64,000 nucleotides of DNA from NCBI RefSeq assembly GCF_023923205.1, contig NZ_CP099490.1:248001-312000 (forward strand), written 5' to 3'. The notes beneath the pieces were generated by a model. It was not told the origin of the DNA. It did not search any database and saw nothing but the letters and a program-made list of their open reading frames with translations. The stretch comes from Ornithinimicrobium cryptoxanthini. GTDB lineage: Bacteria; Actinomycetota; Actinomycetes; Actinomycetales; Dermatophilaceae. The translations under genes and the position numbers were made by a program. This document shows positions 16,823 through 26,165 of the stretch, one piece after another. Positions within the stretch are counted from its first letter, which is position 1. Every line of letters starts with the position of its first letter.

Positions 16823-17701
16823 CTACTGGTAGTCGGTGAAGTCCAGGAGCATTCCGTTCTCGACTCGCACGTGCTCGAGATACTTGAGTTGCAACGGGTG
16901 GTACACCTTGCCCAGCAGGTCTGTCCACGACACTGGATAGCCGACCACGTCACCGCGGACGCCGCCCGGGTGGTCCGCCGCCTGAGGGCCGACATAGTCA
17001 AGCAGGCGATCGACCTGGCGCAACCACTCCCCGGTGAACGGTGTGTGCGGACGACAGATCATCGCGCCGCACCCAACCAGGCGCGGGTGGTGCATAGCCA
17101 GGTCGAGTCCGAGGCGACCCGGTAGCCGTGCCACCGATGCTGCGGTGAGTTCGCGGTAGGACATCAGCCAGGCACCTTCGTCGAAGTCCATCCTGGAGAA
17201 GAACGGAGCCCACGTCATTCGGGGCGCCTTGATGTCCGACCAACCTCCGCCATAGTGATGAAGAAGGTAGGCCCGCAAGTAGTCAGAGCGATGCACGAGG
17301 GAGAGGTGCGCGTAGGCGTGGTGGATCGGATGGCCTTCCACCACCCACTCGGAGAGATTGTCCGGTGTCACCAACTCGACCGGGACACCGAGTGTCTCTC
17401 TCATCTGCGCAAGATTCGTAGCCCTAGCGAAGGTCAGGTCGTTCTCGCCCGTCCAAGCGGCGAACACTCGGCGTGGCGCTGCTGACGGCTCGAGTCGGTC
17501 AGGTGCCTCCCAGGCGAGGAATGACCTCCGGTAGCGGGATGGGTCAAACTTGTAGGGACGAAGTGCTGAGTAGGGGGTTGCCGCTGCCGTAGCAGCGGCG
17601 AACTTCGCGGCTTTGGCCGCTCGTTGCGTCCGTTTCGTCACCACGAACGCCTGGTGCTTCCCCTGCTTCGCCAGGTTTCTGGCCTGGTCCCCGAGTCCCA
17701 T
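16823..17701 (-). CDS. Capsular-polysaccharide-type DXD glycosyltransferase
   Basis: A 292-residue protein (ATG at 17701, MGLGDQARN) of the Caps_synth/GT32-like group. The core is HAHLS-like (HHAYAHLSLVHRSDYLRAYLLHHYGGGWSDIKAPR), where the last Asp belongs to the metal-binding DXD-type motif, and a later GCGAMICRPHTPFTGEWL. An Ala/Lys-rich helix opens the protein. It likely transfers a sugar in the polysaccharide locus. A longer reading to 17785 exists, but the family similarity and an AAGGTG site favour the inner start. It faces the pyruvyltransferase relic. Confidence 0.75.
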   Translation of the reverse strand: MGLGDQARNLAKQGKHQAFVVTKRTQRAAKAAKFAAATAAATPYSALRPYKFDPSRYRRSFLAWEAPDRLEPSAAPRRVFAAWTGENDLTFARATNLAQMRETLGVPVELVTPDNLSEWVVEGHPIHHAYAHLSLVHRSDYLRAYLLHHYGGGWSDIKAPRMTWAPFFSRMDFDEGAWLMSYRELTAASVARLPGRLGLDLAMHHPRLVGCGAMICRPHTPFTGEWLRQVDRLLDYVGPQAADHPGGVRGDVVGYPVSWTDLLGKVYHPLQLKYLEHVRVENGMLLDFTDYQ

Positions 17702-17909
17702 GCCTGGCACCTTACAGAACCACCCTGTCCGCGCCCAGGGCTGCCTCTCGTGTCCAACGATGTTCACGAGTTGTCGCGTGCTCACGAGATGGACGACCGT
17801 GTTGCCACGCGCATAGGGCTACCTGAAGGTGTGTGTCGGCAACGCTTGAAGATGAGGCCGATGGAACGCGCGAAAGCGAGGCCATGGTCACGCCAGCAAC
17901 CTCTACACC

Positions 17910-17946
17910 CTCATCTGTGAAGAGGCACTTTCTCATCTGTGAAGAG
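17910..17946. repeat. Short direct repeat between two glycosyltransferase genes
   Basis: CTCATCTGTGAAGAG occurs at 17910-17924 and again at 17932-17946 (22-bp period). It lies in the 283-bp gap between two minus-strand glycosyltransferase genes (17702-17984), where I see no gene. Role unknown; a slippage product is possible. Confidence 0.6.
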
Positions 17947-17984
17947 CTGGCTAAAGGTGTCGCACGCCTCTGGTCTGGGCAGCA

Positions 17985-18800
17985 TTAGATGCAGTAGCGA
18001 TCCCAGAGGTCTTCGAACAGGCTTCCCGGGTGATGGCCGTTCTTGTTGAAGCCCGCATCTCGGCGCGATAATTCGTTCCACAGGTGGATGCCGTAGGCCC
18101 CGTGGATCACTTTCTCGATTTCGACCGTGAGCGGTTCGTATGATTTCCGCCATTCGACATCGCGGATGGAATAGAAGACGTGCTCCGGCAAGGCCTCACG
18201 TGTCCGTCCGAGGTGCTCTGCGGCCTGCGTGAAGCCGCTCGGACCAAGTTCACCCCATTGAACATTCGCCCGCTTGTTCCCTTCCAGCAGACGGCGTTTG
18301 AGTTTCTCGCGAACCCGCACAAGGGTGTCGTACGGGACGATCCGGTTGGGTGAGATACATAAATCTGCCATCCACCGCGCGAGAGGGTCGCCGGCCGGTA
18401 GCCCGAGGACTGCAATGTTGATCCTGAGGCGGCTCTCCCAGCCGAAAACGGACGCTGAGTCAAATCGAAAGGGCTGAAGACATACCATATCGGTGTCTAC
18501 CCATATGCCGCCGTGCTTGTGGAGCACTTCGTAGCGGAACCAGTCCGCGAACCCGGCGATCGAACCACGGCCTGCATAGGAACTGCGGCCGCCGTAATAG
18601 AAGATCTCGCCCTCGGGAATCGTCGAACTGGCGTCGGTGACGGTGACGTCTGGAGGGACTCCGTGTGGCTCGTCGTAGCAGTGTAGGTGGACCTTGTGGC
18701 CCTGCGCGACGAACGAACTGAGAGAGAGTTGCTCAACTCGGGTCAGTGCTGGACCGTGCCAGAAGGAATGGATTACCGGGAGTTTAGCAAGGGTGGGCAC
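17985..18800 (-). CDS. GT32-type DXD glycosyltransferase
   Basis: A 271-residue glycosyltransferase of the DXD sugar-binding family (OCH1/alpha-1,4-GalT-like). Key parts are IHSFWHGPALTRVEQLSL at the start, FADWFRYEVLHKHGGIWVDTDMV with the DTD metal motif near residue 102, and IHLWNE near the end, where His-Trp-Asn is typical of the fold. Such enzymes add one sugar to a growing glycan. It lies on the minus strand with its sister gene (16823-17701), apart from the plus-strand polymerase genes, and codon use is less GC-biased than that of housekeeping neighbours, suggesting later acquisition. Confidence 0.82.
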   Translation of the reverse strand: MPTLAKLPVIHSFWHGPALTRVEQLSLSSFVAQGHKVHLHCYDEPHGVPPDVTVTDASSTIPEGEIFYYGGRSSYAGRGSIAGFADWFRYEVLHKHGGIWVDTDMVCLQPFRFDSASVFGWESRLRINIAVLGLPAGDPLARWMADLCISPNRIVPYDTLVRVREKLKRRLLEGNKRANVQWGELGPSGFTQAAEHLGRTREALPEHVFYSIRDVEWRKSYEPLTVEIEKVIHGAYGIHLWNELSRRDAGFNKNGHHPGSLFEDLWDRYCI

Positions 18801-19230
18801 TCCGGAAGTCTAGTATGTGTCGCTTGCCATCGTGATGGGCCACCGGATTCGGCGCCGTTGGCATCTCTCGAATCCAACGGGACCGCGATTCCCGCTCGTC
18901 TAGCCCAGCCCGAGTCATGCCGCTCGTGGGTAGGGTCGTCGGTGGCGTTCGTTCGCAGGGTCCGGGGCGACGGCCGGCCGTGCAGATCGCCGAACGCCAG
19001 CGCGGACGTGACAAGCCCGACATCGGACCGGCTAGTCCCGGCTAGTCCCGACCAGCCAGTCTCACACTCACAGTTCCACTCAGTGCCGTCGTGGTGGCGC
19101 CTTGAGATGAAGCGAGGCAGCAACCCCACCCAAACAAGGCGAAGCACGATTACGTCGAGCGACGTGCGCTGGGACCCGGGTGGCGTTACCATGCAACCCG
19201 GACGAGCGCTGCTGGGACTACGGTGGCGTG
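18801..19230. other. Non-coding gap between divergent glycosyltransferase genes
   Basis: This stretch of about 430 bp separates a minus-strand and a plus-strand glycosyltransferase gene, so promoters for both should lie here. I find no convincing -10/-35 pair, RNA gene or credible ORF. A short direct repeat GGCTAGTCCC occurs twice at about 19029-19048. Confidence 0.5.
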
Positions 19231-20106
19231 GTGAACGTCACCATAGTCATCCCCTGCTACAACGAAAGCGCCGGAAACCTGCGTGAGGCAGTGGCCTCCG
19301 CCGAGGCGCAAGGGCCCGGGGTCGAGGTGGTCGTCGTAGACGACGGCTCCACTGACTCCGCCACAGTTACTGCGCTCGACTCGTTGGGTGTCCCAGTTGT
19401 CCGCACCGCAAACTTCGGCTTGCCCAGCGCCCGCAACACGGGTATCCGATCCGGGACGGGACGGTACATCTTTCCGCTCGACTCCGACGACAGGATCGAC
19501 CCAGGTCACGTCCAAGCACTCGTTAGGCACCTTGACGAGCACCCAGACACCACGATCGCATGCACTACCTGGCAGGAGTTCGGCAATCGCGCTCACCGCA
19601 TCGTGCCACCCCAGGAGACCACCGGAGTCGAAATGGCAGAACGCTGCACCATCCTTGCCGCCAGCATGTTCCGACGCTCTGACTGGCTGCAGCTCGGGGG
19701 CTACCATGATGGCGCTCGGGATGCCTTCGAGGACTGGGAGTGGTGGGTTCGACTCCTGCTCGCCCGCGGTGGCGTTGCGCGTTTGGTTGCCGGGCCGGTG
19801 CTGCGCTACCGGATCCGGAGCACATCGATGAACGTCGACAAGCACAGCGGCACCGCTGCCCTAACGCGCACCCGGCAACTTATGCTGGCCGGGAACCCCG
19901 ACCAGATCGACGTGCTGGCGCGCGCCTTTCTTGTGCACGACTACGATGTCGCGTACTTCCTCGGACAGCAACAGTCTCCGATCGCAACAGAGGCCACCGA
20001 GCAGGCACGCTACTGGGCAGGTCGTTACGGCAGGATCGAGGGAGTAAGGGGCGGCCTCGGACGTTTGGCTCACCGGGTGCTCCGGCGGCTACCCCACAAC
20101 GGCTGA
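19231..20106 (+). CDS. GT2-family glycosyltransferase
   Basis: A 291-residue GT-A fold glycosyltransferase starting at GTG 19231 (GTG 19228 is equally possible; the ATG at 19180 adds residues foreign to the family). The nucleotide-binding start is VTIVIPCYNES, with VVVVDDGSTD, the DXD-like LDSDDRIDPG (about residue 88) and EDWEWWVRLLLA as the probable catalytic-base region. It would add a sugar to the lipid-linked repeat unit. It is followed after 57 bp by the ABC exporter gene on the same strand. Confidence 0.88.
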   Translation: MNVTIVIPCYNESAGNLREAVASAEAQGPGVEVVVVDDGSTDSATVTALDSLGVPVVRTANFGLPSARNTGIRSGTGRYIFPLDSDDRIDPGHVQALVRHLDEHPDTTIACTTWQEFGNRAHRIVPPQETTGVEMAERCTILAASMFRRSDWLQLGGYHDGARDAFEDWEWWVRLLLARGGVARLVAGPVLRYRIRSTSMNVDKHSGTAALTRTRQLMLAGNPDQIDVLARAFLVHDYDVAYFLGQQQSPIATEATEQARYWAGRYGRIEGVRGGLGRLAHRVLRRLPHNG

Positions 20107-20163
20107 GGTCCGTCACCGGGCGTGCGAAACTTTGAGTGTTGTCGTAACCAACTCTGACCAGAC

Positions 20164-22032
20164 ATGAGATGTGAGGTCGCCGTGCCCTCGAACGCTCCCC
20201 ACAGGGAGTCCGAGCTGCGCACAGACGTGCGGATGCTCCGTGTCCTCTTCAGGCTGGTGCCATGGCGCATGCGGCATCGGGTGCTGCTTGTCGCGGTAGC
20301 GTCGGCGCTGGTGTCTGTCCTGGACATTGTTGCAGTGGCGACGATGCTGCCACTGACACAGATGCTCACGAGTTCCGGCGAGCTTCCTTCCTCGGTGGAG
20401 GACTACCTCGTGCCCGTGGTTGGCACCAGCGACCGACAGAGCCTCCTCCTGATCCTCGCGCTCATCGTGGGGGGCGCGTTCGTCGTCAAGAACGTGCTGA
20501 CCATTGTGTTGCGTTGGTGGAGCATCGGAGTGACTCAGGAGGCATCATCTGCGGCGCAGAGTGCGATGTTGCGGCGATATGTCGGCAGTTCCTACGTGTC
20601 TCACCGACGTCGGTCCAAGGCCACAGTCCTCCAGGTGGTTAGTTCGGCCGTTCCTGCTTCGTTCGGCTCCGTCCTGTTGGCTTACATCAGCATCCTCGTG
20701 GACGGTCTCACCATCCTGATGCTCTTCGCGACCCTGATTGTGCTGGCCCCACTTCCTTCACTCATCGCTGTGGTCATCTTCGGCGGAACAGCCCTGCTCA
20801 TCGCTCGGGTGCTGAAGCCGTGGGCCATCCGGGTGGCGCTCCGCAGCCTCGATCTCAACACCAGGTCATGGGCGTTCATCAACCCTGCGATCGAGGGCTT
20901 TCGCGAGACCCGCATCTTCCGCAAGGAGGAACTCTTTGCACGAAGGTTCGAGGAGAACCGTGCCGAGATCGCTGGGCTCAACCGCAGTGCGACGATCCTT
21001 GGAGAGCTGCCGAAGTACCTGCTTGAGATCGTGATGATCGTCGGCATCTTCCTGGTGGCCATGATGCTCTTCGCTATGCACCCAGAGGGTGTTGCCTTCG
21101 GGTACCTGGCGGTTTTTGCCGCTGCTGCCATGCGGATCATCCCCGCGCTGAATCGGTTGGTGGCCACCTACAACAGTGTCCGGAACGGACGAGTGTCGCT
21201 CAGGTTGGTCGTGAAGGAGGTAGCTGCACTCGACGCCGACACTGAGAGCCGGCGCGGAGCCCGCGAGGAGATGGTCGCGATTCCTGCTGAGGACGACATC
21301 GTGGTGCGTGACCTCATTTTCCGATTCCCGGACTCAACCGTTGACGTCCTCCATGACGTGGACGTCACCATTCCTCGCGGCAGCACCATTGCCCTCGTCG
21401 GGTCCTCGGGTGCTGGCAAGACCACCTTCGCAGACATCCTCACGGGGCTCTTTGAGCCCACCTCAGGCTCGGTGACGGTCGGTGGTGTGGACATCACAGA
21501 CCACCCGCGATCCTGGCTCGCCGAGGTCGCGGTGGTGTCCCAGCGGGTGTACGTCTGGGAGGCGACCCTGCGCGACCTAATTACCTTCGGCGATCCAGTT
21601 GACTCTGTCGACCAGGATCACCTGGGTGATGTCGTCCGTCGCGCTCGCCTCCAGAACGTCGTGGCGAGTCTGCCGGACGGCCTCGACACTGTGATCGGCG
21701 AGTCTGGCTCGCGTCTCTCGGGTGGTCAGATTCAACGTGTAGGAATCGCCCGCGCTCTCTATGCGAACCCATCGGTCCTGATCCTCGACGAGGCAACCAG
21801 CGCGCTCGACAATGAGACGGAACACGAGATCACCGCGACGATTCGCGAGCTGCACGGCGAGATCACAGTCATCGTGATTGCTCACCGACTCTCGACGGTG
21901 CAGCACGCCGACGAGATCCTCTTCTTCTCGGCCGGCACGTTGAAGGCCCGCGGCACCATGGCTGAACTGCGAGACTCCAATCCGGAATTCGCCCGCCTGG
22001 TCGAGTTGGGCTCGCTCCAGGTCGATTCGTGA
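20164..22032 (+). CDS. ABC transporter, fused permease/ATPase (lipid-linked sugar flippase type)
   Basis: A 622-residue half-transporter with an N-terminal ABC transmembrane domain (about 35-345, five to six segments) and a C-terminal ATPase domain. The ATPase has Walker A VGSSGAGKTT, signature LSGGQIQRVGIARAL, Walker B VLILDEATSALD and the switch His in IAHRLSTV. Membership of the MsbA/PglK type in a glycosyltransferase cluster suggests that it flips a lipid-linked oligosaccharide across the membrane; no Wzx flippase is seen in the window. It overlaps the next glycosyltransferase gene by four bases (GTGA). Confidence 0.85.
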   Translation: MRCEVAVPSNAPHRESELRTDVRMLRVLFRLVPWRMRHRVLLVAVASALVSVLDIVAVATMLPLTQMLTSSGELPSSVEDYLVPVVGTSDRQSLLLILALIVGGAFVVKNVLTIVLRWWSIGVTQEASSAAQSAMLRRYVGSSYVSHRRRSKATVLQVVSSAVPASFGSVLLAYISILVDGLTILMLFATLIVLAPLPSLIAVVIFGGTALLIARVLKPWAIRVALRSLDLNTRSWAFINPAIEGFRETRIFRKEELFARRFEENRAEIAGLNRSATILGELPKYLLEIVMIVGIFLVAMMLFAMHPEGVAFGYLAVFAAAAMRIIPALNRLVATYNSVRNGRVSLRLVVKEVAALDADTESRRGAREEMVAIPAEDDIVVRDLIFRFPDSTVDVLHDVDVTIPRGSTIALVGSSGAGKTTFADILTGLFEPTSGSVTVGGVDITDHPRSWLAEVAVVSQRVYVWEATLRDLITFGDPVDSVDQDHLGDVVRRARLQNVVASLPDGLDTVIGESGSRLSGGQIQRVGIARALYANPSVLILDEATSALDNETEHEITATIRELHGEITVIVIAHRLSTVQHADEILFFSAGTLKARGTMAELRDSNPEFARLVELGSLQVDS

Positions 22033-23159
22033 CTCAGAGCCCGAGGCACTCCCTTGGACCGGTCGCATTCGTCACGCCCTGGTCGTTGGACAACACGGGA
22101 TCCTGGTCAGGCATGATCCGGCCCATGTTTGCTGCGTTGTCCGATGCGATAGAGGTCGTCCCGATGTCGACTGCGGATGCTGGCGACGCGGTGGTCGACC
22201 GTCTGGCCATGCGTGTGCTCGACGGCCGTGGCGGGCGGCGGGTGCTGGCAGGTCACTTGGCCGCCAGCTCGCGACGCCGCGGCCGCCTCCTGGCGAAGCG
22301 CTTGCGGCGGACCGGTGCACGTGCCGTGGTGGGGGTCGCTGCATCGCAGGACCTCGCGCACCTCGGGGGTCAGTGGTCCGTTACTCACGTGAGCGACGCG
22401 ACTTTCCACCTCGTCCAGGACTTCTATCCGATCTACTCCTCACTCCAGCCGTGGGCCGCTCGCCAGGGTGGGCTCGTGGAGCGCCGCGCTATCACTCGGG
22501 CTCAGTCGGTCGTCACAGCGACGGAGTGGGCCCGGGCATCCGTGATCGACGACTACGGCAAGCCCCCTGGAAGAGTGCACACGATCCCGTTCGGGCCGGG
22601 GTGCGACTTAGCTGGTGCTGCACGTCCTGCCGGTGATGCTGGCGCTCCGCTGCGCGTGCTCATGGTGTCGAGTGACTGGGAGCGCAAGGGTGGGCCGCGG
22701 GTTCTCGAGGTTGCGTCGCTCCTACGTGACCAGGGCGTTCTGATCGAACTCACGGTCGTCGGCGACCACCCAGTGCTGCCGCCTTGGGTGCGCGGCGTTG
22801 GACGGGTCCCCCACGACGATATGCCTGGGTACTACGCCACGCACGACGTCCTGCTGGAACTGGCGTTGGCTAACGCTGCGGGGGTGACACTGACCGATGC
22901 CGCTCATGCGGCGCTTCCGGTGGTAGCGACCCACACCGGCGGCACCGCGACGATCGTGCTCGATGAGAAGACTGGCCTCCTTGTGTCGCCGAGAGAGGAC
23001 GCCGTCATCCGCGAGGCGGTGAGGGCTCTTCGGCGTCTCGACACCGACCGTTCCCTTCTGGCGGCTATCTCCGTGAGTGCGCGGGATCACGCCCGGACGC
23101 GCTTGAGTTGGGATGGTTGGGCGGCGGATGTCGTTGCACTGGTGGGTCAGGTGCCGTAG
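22029..23159 (+). CDS. GT4-family glycosyltransferase
   Basis: A 376-residue GT-B glycosyltransferase with a GTG start inside the stop of the ABC exporter gene, so the two are coupled. The donor domain starts at RVLMVSSDWERKGGPRVLEVA, and the late motif ALANAAGVTLTDAAHAALPVVATHTGGT takes the place of the EX7E box. The N-terminal half is poorly conserved, as is usual for acceptor domains. The last 13 bp overlap in antisense with the end of the next, convergent glycosyltransferase gene. Confidence 0.85.
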   Translation: MTQSPRHSLGPVAFVTPWSLDNTGSWSGMIRPMFAALSDAIEVVPMSTADAGDAVVDRLAMRVLDGRGGRRVLAGHLAASSRRRGRLLAKRLRRTGARAVVGVAASQDLAHLGGQWSVTHVSDATFHLVQDFYPIYSSLQPWAARQGGLVERRAITRAQSVVTATEWARASVIDDYGKPPGRVHTIPFGPGCDLAGAARPAGDAGAPLRVLMVSSDWERKGGPRVLEVASLLRDQGVLIELTVVGDHPVLPPWVRGVGRVPHDDMPGYYATHDVLLELALANAAGVTLTDAAHAALPVVATHTGGTATIVLDEKTGLLVSPREDAVIREAVRALRRLDTDRSLLAAISVSARDHARTRLSWDGWAADVVALVGQVP

Positions 23160-24310
23160 AGAGCTGCGACCTTGGCGGCAAAAGCCTCGGGCCCGTATCG
23201 GCGGACCACTGATCTCTGTGCCTCGTCGGCCACATCCTGTGCGTCCGCGCTGTGCTCCAGGGCCGAGACGATGCGTTTGACGAACCCCGGCACGTCATCC
23301 TCGATACCCCAGAAGAGGGAACGGGGCTCGATTCCTTCGGCCCCGATGCTGGTGGTCACCACGGGCACGCCTGCGAGAAGCGCCTCGATCGTCTTGAACT
23401 TGACACCCGCCCCCTCGTGCAGGGGGACAGCAGCGACGGTCGCGTCTGCCAGGACACCGTCAAGGTCGGGCACGAAACCGGTGATCCGCACTCCGGGGCA
23501 CGCAGCGATGGCCTCCTCGAGCTCTTGGTTGGCACCCGCGCCAATGAGGTCCAACTGGGCAGTCGGCACCTGTGCTCGAACCCGTGGCCACACCTCCTGT
23601 CCGAGCCAGAGCGCAGCGGCGTGGTTCTCTGGGCGGATTAGGAACGCCACGAACACGACCCTTGGCACGCTCGGGGGGCGGTGCGTCGGTGTCTCCCCGA
23701 CCGCGAGCGGAGGGTCGACGACTGTGATGGGGGCGCCGGAGGGCAGGAGGTCCGCGTCCTTCACGCTGAAAACCACGACACGGTCGAGCGCCTTCATCGC
23801 CCGACGTTCCGCACGCCGGGCGACGTGAGTCGCAATAGACCACTTCAGCCCCACGAGTCCTCTGCTGTTCCGAGCGAGCCGACCGAACCTCTGGGACTGG
23901 ACATCGTGGAAGGTCCCGACCAATGTGACCGTCGGAGCCAGTCGGCGGATGCGACGCGCGAGCCGAATAGAGTCCTGCCACTGGAGATCGACAACATCTG
24001 CCTTACGCACCATGCCCTGGACGACGGGGTCATGCCGAAGAGCGGCCCGAAGTGACCACGGAGGTTGTCCTGGGTCGACTCTGCGTGCCGCCGCCTCGGC
24101 TCGTGCGGCTCGGTCGCTCACAGGGGCGGTGATGAGCGTATGTCGTGGATGACCAGGTAGGCCTGAGGCTCGGAGGACCGACGGAAGCGGGGGCGCGACG
24201 ACCTGTGTCCGGTCTGCTCCAAGCGTCGTGAGGAGCACCTTCAGGTACTTTCCGCCAGCGTGCTCGATGTCGCGGTGGGGGAGCGCCGAAGTGAAGGTGA
24301 CGATCCTCAT
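23147..24310 (-). CDS. GT4-family glycosyltransferase
   Basis: A 387-residue GT-B protein starting at ATG 24310 (MRIVTFTSALPHRD), whose ATG overlaps the upstream stop by four bases (ATGA). The glycan-side domain opens with HAGGKYLKVLLTTLG. The donor domain has VVFVAFLIRPENHAAALWL and LHEGAGVKFKTIEALLAGVPVVTT, the family's classic GxGxKxKxxEAxxxGxPVV pattern. A longer reading to 24364 lacks support. It forms a two-gene minus-strand island with the next gene inside a plus-strand locus. Confidence 0.87.
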   Translation of the reverse strand: MRIVTFTSALPHRDIEHAGGKYLKVLLTTLGADRTQVVAPPLPSVLRASGLPGHPRHTLITAPVSDRAARAEAAARRVDPGQPPWSLRAALRHDPVVQGMVRKADVVDLQWQDSIRLARRIRRLAPTVTLVGTFHDVQSQRFGRLARNSRGLVGLKWSIATHVARRAERRAMKALDRVVVFSVKDADLLPSGAPITVVDPPLAVGETPTHRPPSVPRVVFVAFLIRPENHAAALWLGQEVWPRVRAQVPTAQLDLIGAGANQELEEAIAACPGVRITGFVPDLDGVLADATVAAVPLHEGAGVKFKTIEALLAGVPVVTTSIGAEGIEPRSLFWGIEDDVPGFVKRIVSALEHSADAQDVADEAQRSVVRRYGPEAFAAKVAALYGT

Positions 24311-25161
24311 CCCGGCGCCCGCACCCGGAACTTCACATTGCCCGCCAGCCGACCTGCGACCCACGCGCTGTGCATCAGCCAGGGCCTGCGAAGGTCGGAG
24401 CGCGAGACCAACTTCCGGGCGTTGAGTAGGTGCATCGCGATCTTGCGTGCTTCCATCTTGGCGCTCACGCGCGGGATGTCCTCAGCCTGATGCTTGCTGT
24501 ACAGCTGGGCAAAGGACCTGCCGAAGTAGAAGCGCTGTCTTGTGAGTGTTCTAAGGTCAGCGCGTTGCCGATAGAAGACAACCGCAGTCGGTGCGAATCC
24601 GACGGACGCGCCCGCGGCTCTCGCGCGCCAGCAGAAGTCGACCTCCTCGTGGCCCGACTCGAACGATTCGTCAAAGCCACCGACTTTCAGCCACACGCTT
24701 CGGCGGTATCCCATGTTTCCACCCAGGGCGTAGGTGCGTCCCATACAGACCGGTGGGCCCTCAGCGGTTGGAGACGTGAGAACCGCAGCAACTGTGGGGT
24801 CGTTGACTCGTTCAAACGAGATCGCACCCCCAATGACGTCATGTTGATCAAGGCTCCGGACGATGTCAGCCACCCACGACTCGTTCACTAGGTCATCCGC
24901 ATCACAGTGCAGGATCAGCTCGTGGTCCGTCGCCCTGACCCCCTCGTTGCGCGCGTGGTGCACGCCAGGCCGACTGGGTGCGGACACGACGGTGGCACCC
25001 AAGGCCCGGGCGACCTGCGCGGTGTCGTCAGTGGAGCGGTTGTCCACCACGACCACGTCGAAGGGTGGGGCGCCGACCTGAGTAGCTAGAGCCTCCAGCT
25101 GCTGGGGCAGAGTGCTGGCAGCGTTGTGTGCCGGGATGATCACGGCAACGCGCTGGGGCAT
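24307..25161 (-). CDS. GT2-family glycosyltransferase
   Basis: A 284-residue GT-A glycosyltransferase. Motifs are VAVIIPAHNAA, FDVVVVDNRSTDDTA, the ARN box HHARNEGVRA and the DXD-type LHCDADDLVNESW (about residue 95). A later segment with ESGHEEVDFCWRARAAG carries the ED-like catalytic acidic pair, and a basic C-terminal tail (TRQRFYFGRSFA) may lie on the membrane. It is paralogous to the GT2 at 35351-36283, with the same VDNxSTD and CDADD boxes. First gene of a coupled pair with the GT4 gene downstream. Confidence 0.87.
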   Translation of the reverse strand: MPQRVAVIIPAHNAASTLPQQLEALATQVGAPPFDVVVVDNRSTDDTAQVARALGATVVSAPSRPGVHHARNEGVRATDHELILHCDADDLVNESWVADIVRSLDQHDVIGGAISFERVNDPTVAAVLTSPTAEGPPVCMGRTYALGGNMGYRRSVWLKVGGFDESFESGHEEVDFCWRARAAGASVGFAPTAVVFYRQRADLRTLTRQRFYFGRSFAQLYSKHQAEDIPRVSAKMEARKIAMHLLNARKLVSRSDLRRPWLMHSAWVAGRLAGNVKFRVRAPG

Positions 25162-25256
25162 GGTGGCGGCCTTTCGAGGGAGGGCAGGTCGAGGCTATCT
25201 GACCAGGCAGCAACTACCCTGAGGTCGTCCACTCTCGATCGAAGGAAACTAGCCGC

Positions 25257-26165
25257 ATGGGCAGCGTCGGTCTCTCAGTCGTCATCCCCCACTTCGGAGA
25301 TCCTGCTCCGACGCTGGCGACCGCTCGGGCAGTGCTGGCGCAAGCGGGGGCGGTGCCCAACGGTGTCCAGGTCATCGTGAGCGACGACGCATCGCCCACA
25401 CCGTTTCCGGAGGTCGAGGGCGTCGAAGTCGTCCGGAGGAAGGAGAACGGCGGCTTCGGGGCGAACGTAAACTCCGGGGCTGCTATCGCACAGCACGAAC
25501 TCCTCCTCATCCTCAACAGTGATGTCGAAATCGGCCCTGCCTTCGTCGTGGACCTACTGGCTGCTGCAGAGCCGTGGATGCCCGCGGTGGTCTCTCCCTG
25601 GGTGGTCGGTGAGACGGGTGCCTACCAGTGGGTGGGGCGCCACTTCCCGACGGTGGGGCACCAGGCGGTCGAGTGGCTGACACCGCTCGCCCGCTGGCGG
25701 CACCTGCGTCCCGTCCATGAGGCGGTCGGCCACGATACCTCGGCGGAGCAGGGCACCGACACGGTCGTCGAATGGGTGATGGGTGCGTGCATGTTGCTTC
25801 CGGAGGCGGACTTCCGGGCGGTCGGGGGATTCGACGAGAACTACTTCATGAACTCCGAAGAGGTCGACCTGCAGCGTCGGCTGAGGGAGCGTGGACTGCC
25901 TTCGATCGTCCTCGGCGGAGTGACGCTGACGCATGCTGGCCACGGCTCGTCAGACCCGCTTCGTCGACGACGCTGGTTGGTCGACTCCCGAGCGCGGTAT
26001 GCCGAAAAATGGGGGTCGCCGGCCCGCCTGAGATTGACGCTGAGCGCAGCGACCGGGGCCAACTTGGCGGTCAACGCCGCCCGGAGCCTCGTGGGCCGCA
26101 ATGTCGAAGCAAAGTCCGTAGCGCGTCAGGAGTGGGATCTCATCTGGGGCAGGCGACGTGGGTGA
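25257..26165 (+). CDS. GT2-family glycosyltransferase (rhamnosyltransferase-like)
   Basis: A 302-residue GT-A glycosyltransferase that begins the long overlapping run 25257-34247. Motifs are SVVIPHFGDP, VIVSDDASP, ENGGFGANVNSG and LLILNSDVEIG with the DXD-type NSDVE near residue 88. The later GACMLLPEADFRAVGGFDENYFMNSEEVDLQRRLRERG is the classic acceptor/catalytic block of rhamnosyltransferase-like GT2s. It overlaps the next gene by 8 bp with a GTG start. The sugar donor cannot be read from the sequence. Confidence 0.87.
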   Translation: MGSVGLSVVIPHFGDPAPTLATARAVLAQAGAVPNGVQVIVSDDASPTPFPEVEGVEVVRRKENGGFGANVNSGAAIAQHELLLILNSDVEIGPAFVVDLLAAAEPWMPAVVSPWVVGETGAYQWVGRHFPTVGHQAVEWLTPLARWRHLRPVHEAVGHDTSAEQGTDTVVEWVMGACMLLPEADFRAVGGFDENYFMNSEEVDLQRRLRERGLPSIVLGGVTLTHAGHGSSDPLRRRRWLVDSRARYAEKWGSPARLRLTLSAATGANLAVNAARSLVGRNVEAKSVARQEWDLIWGRRRG

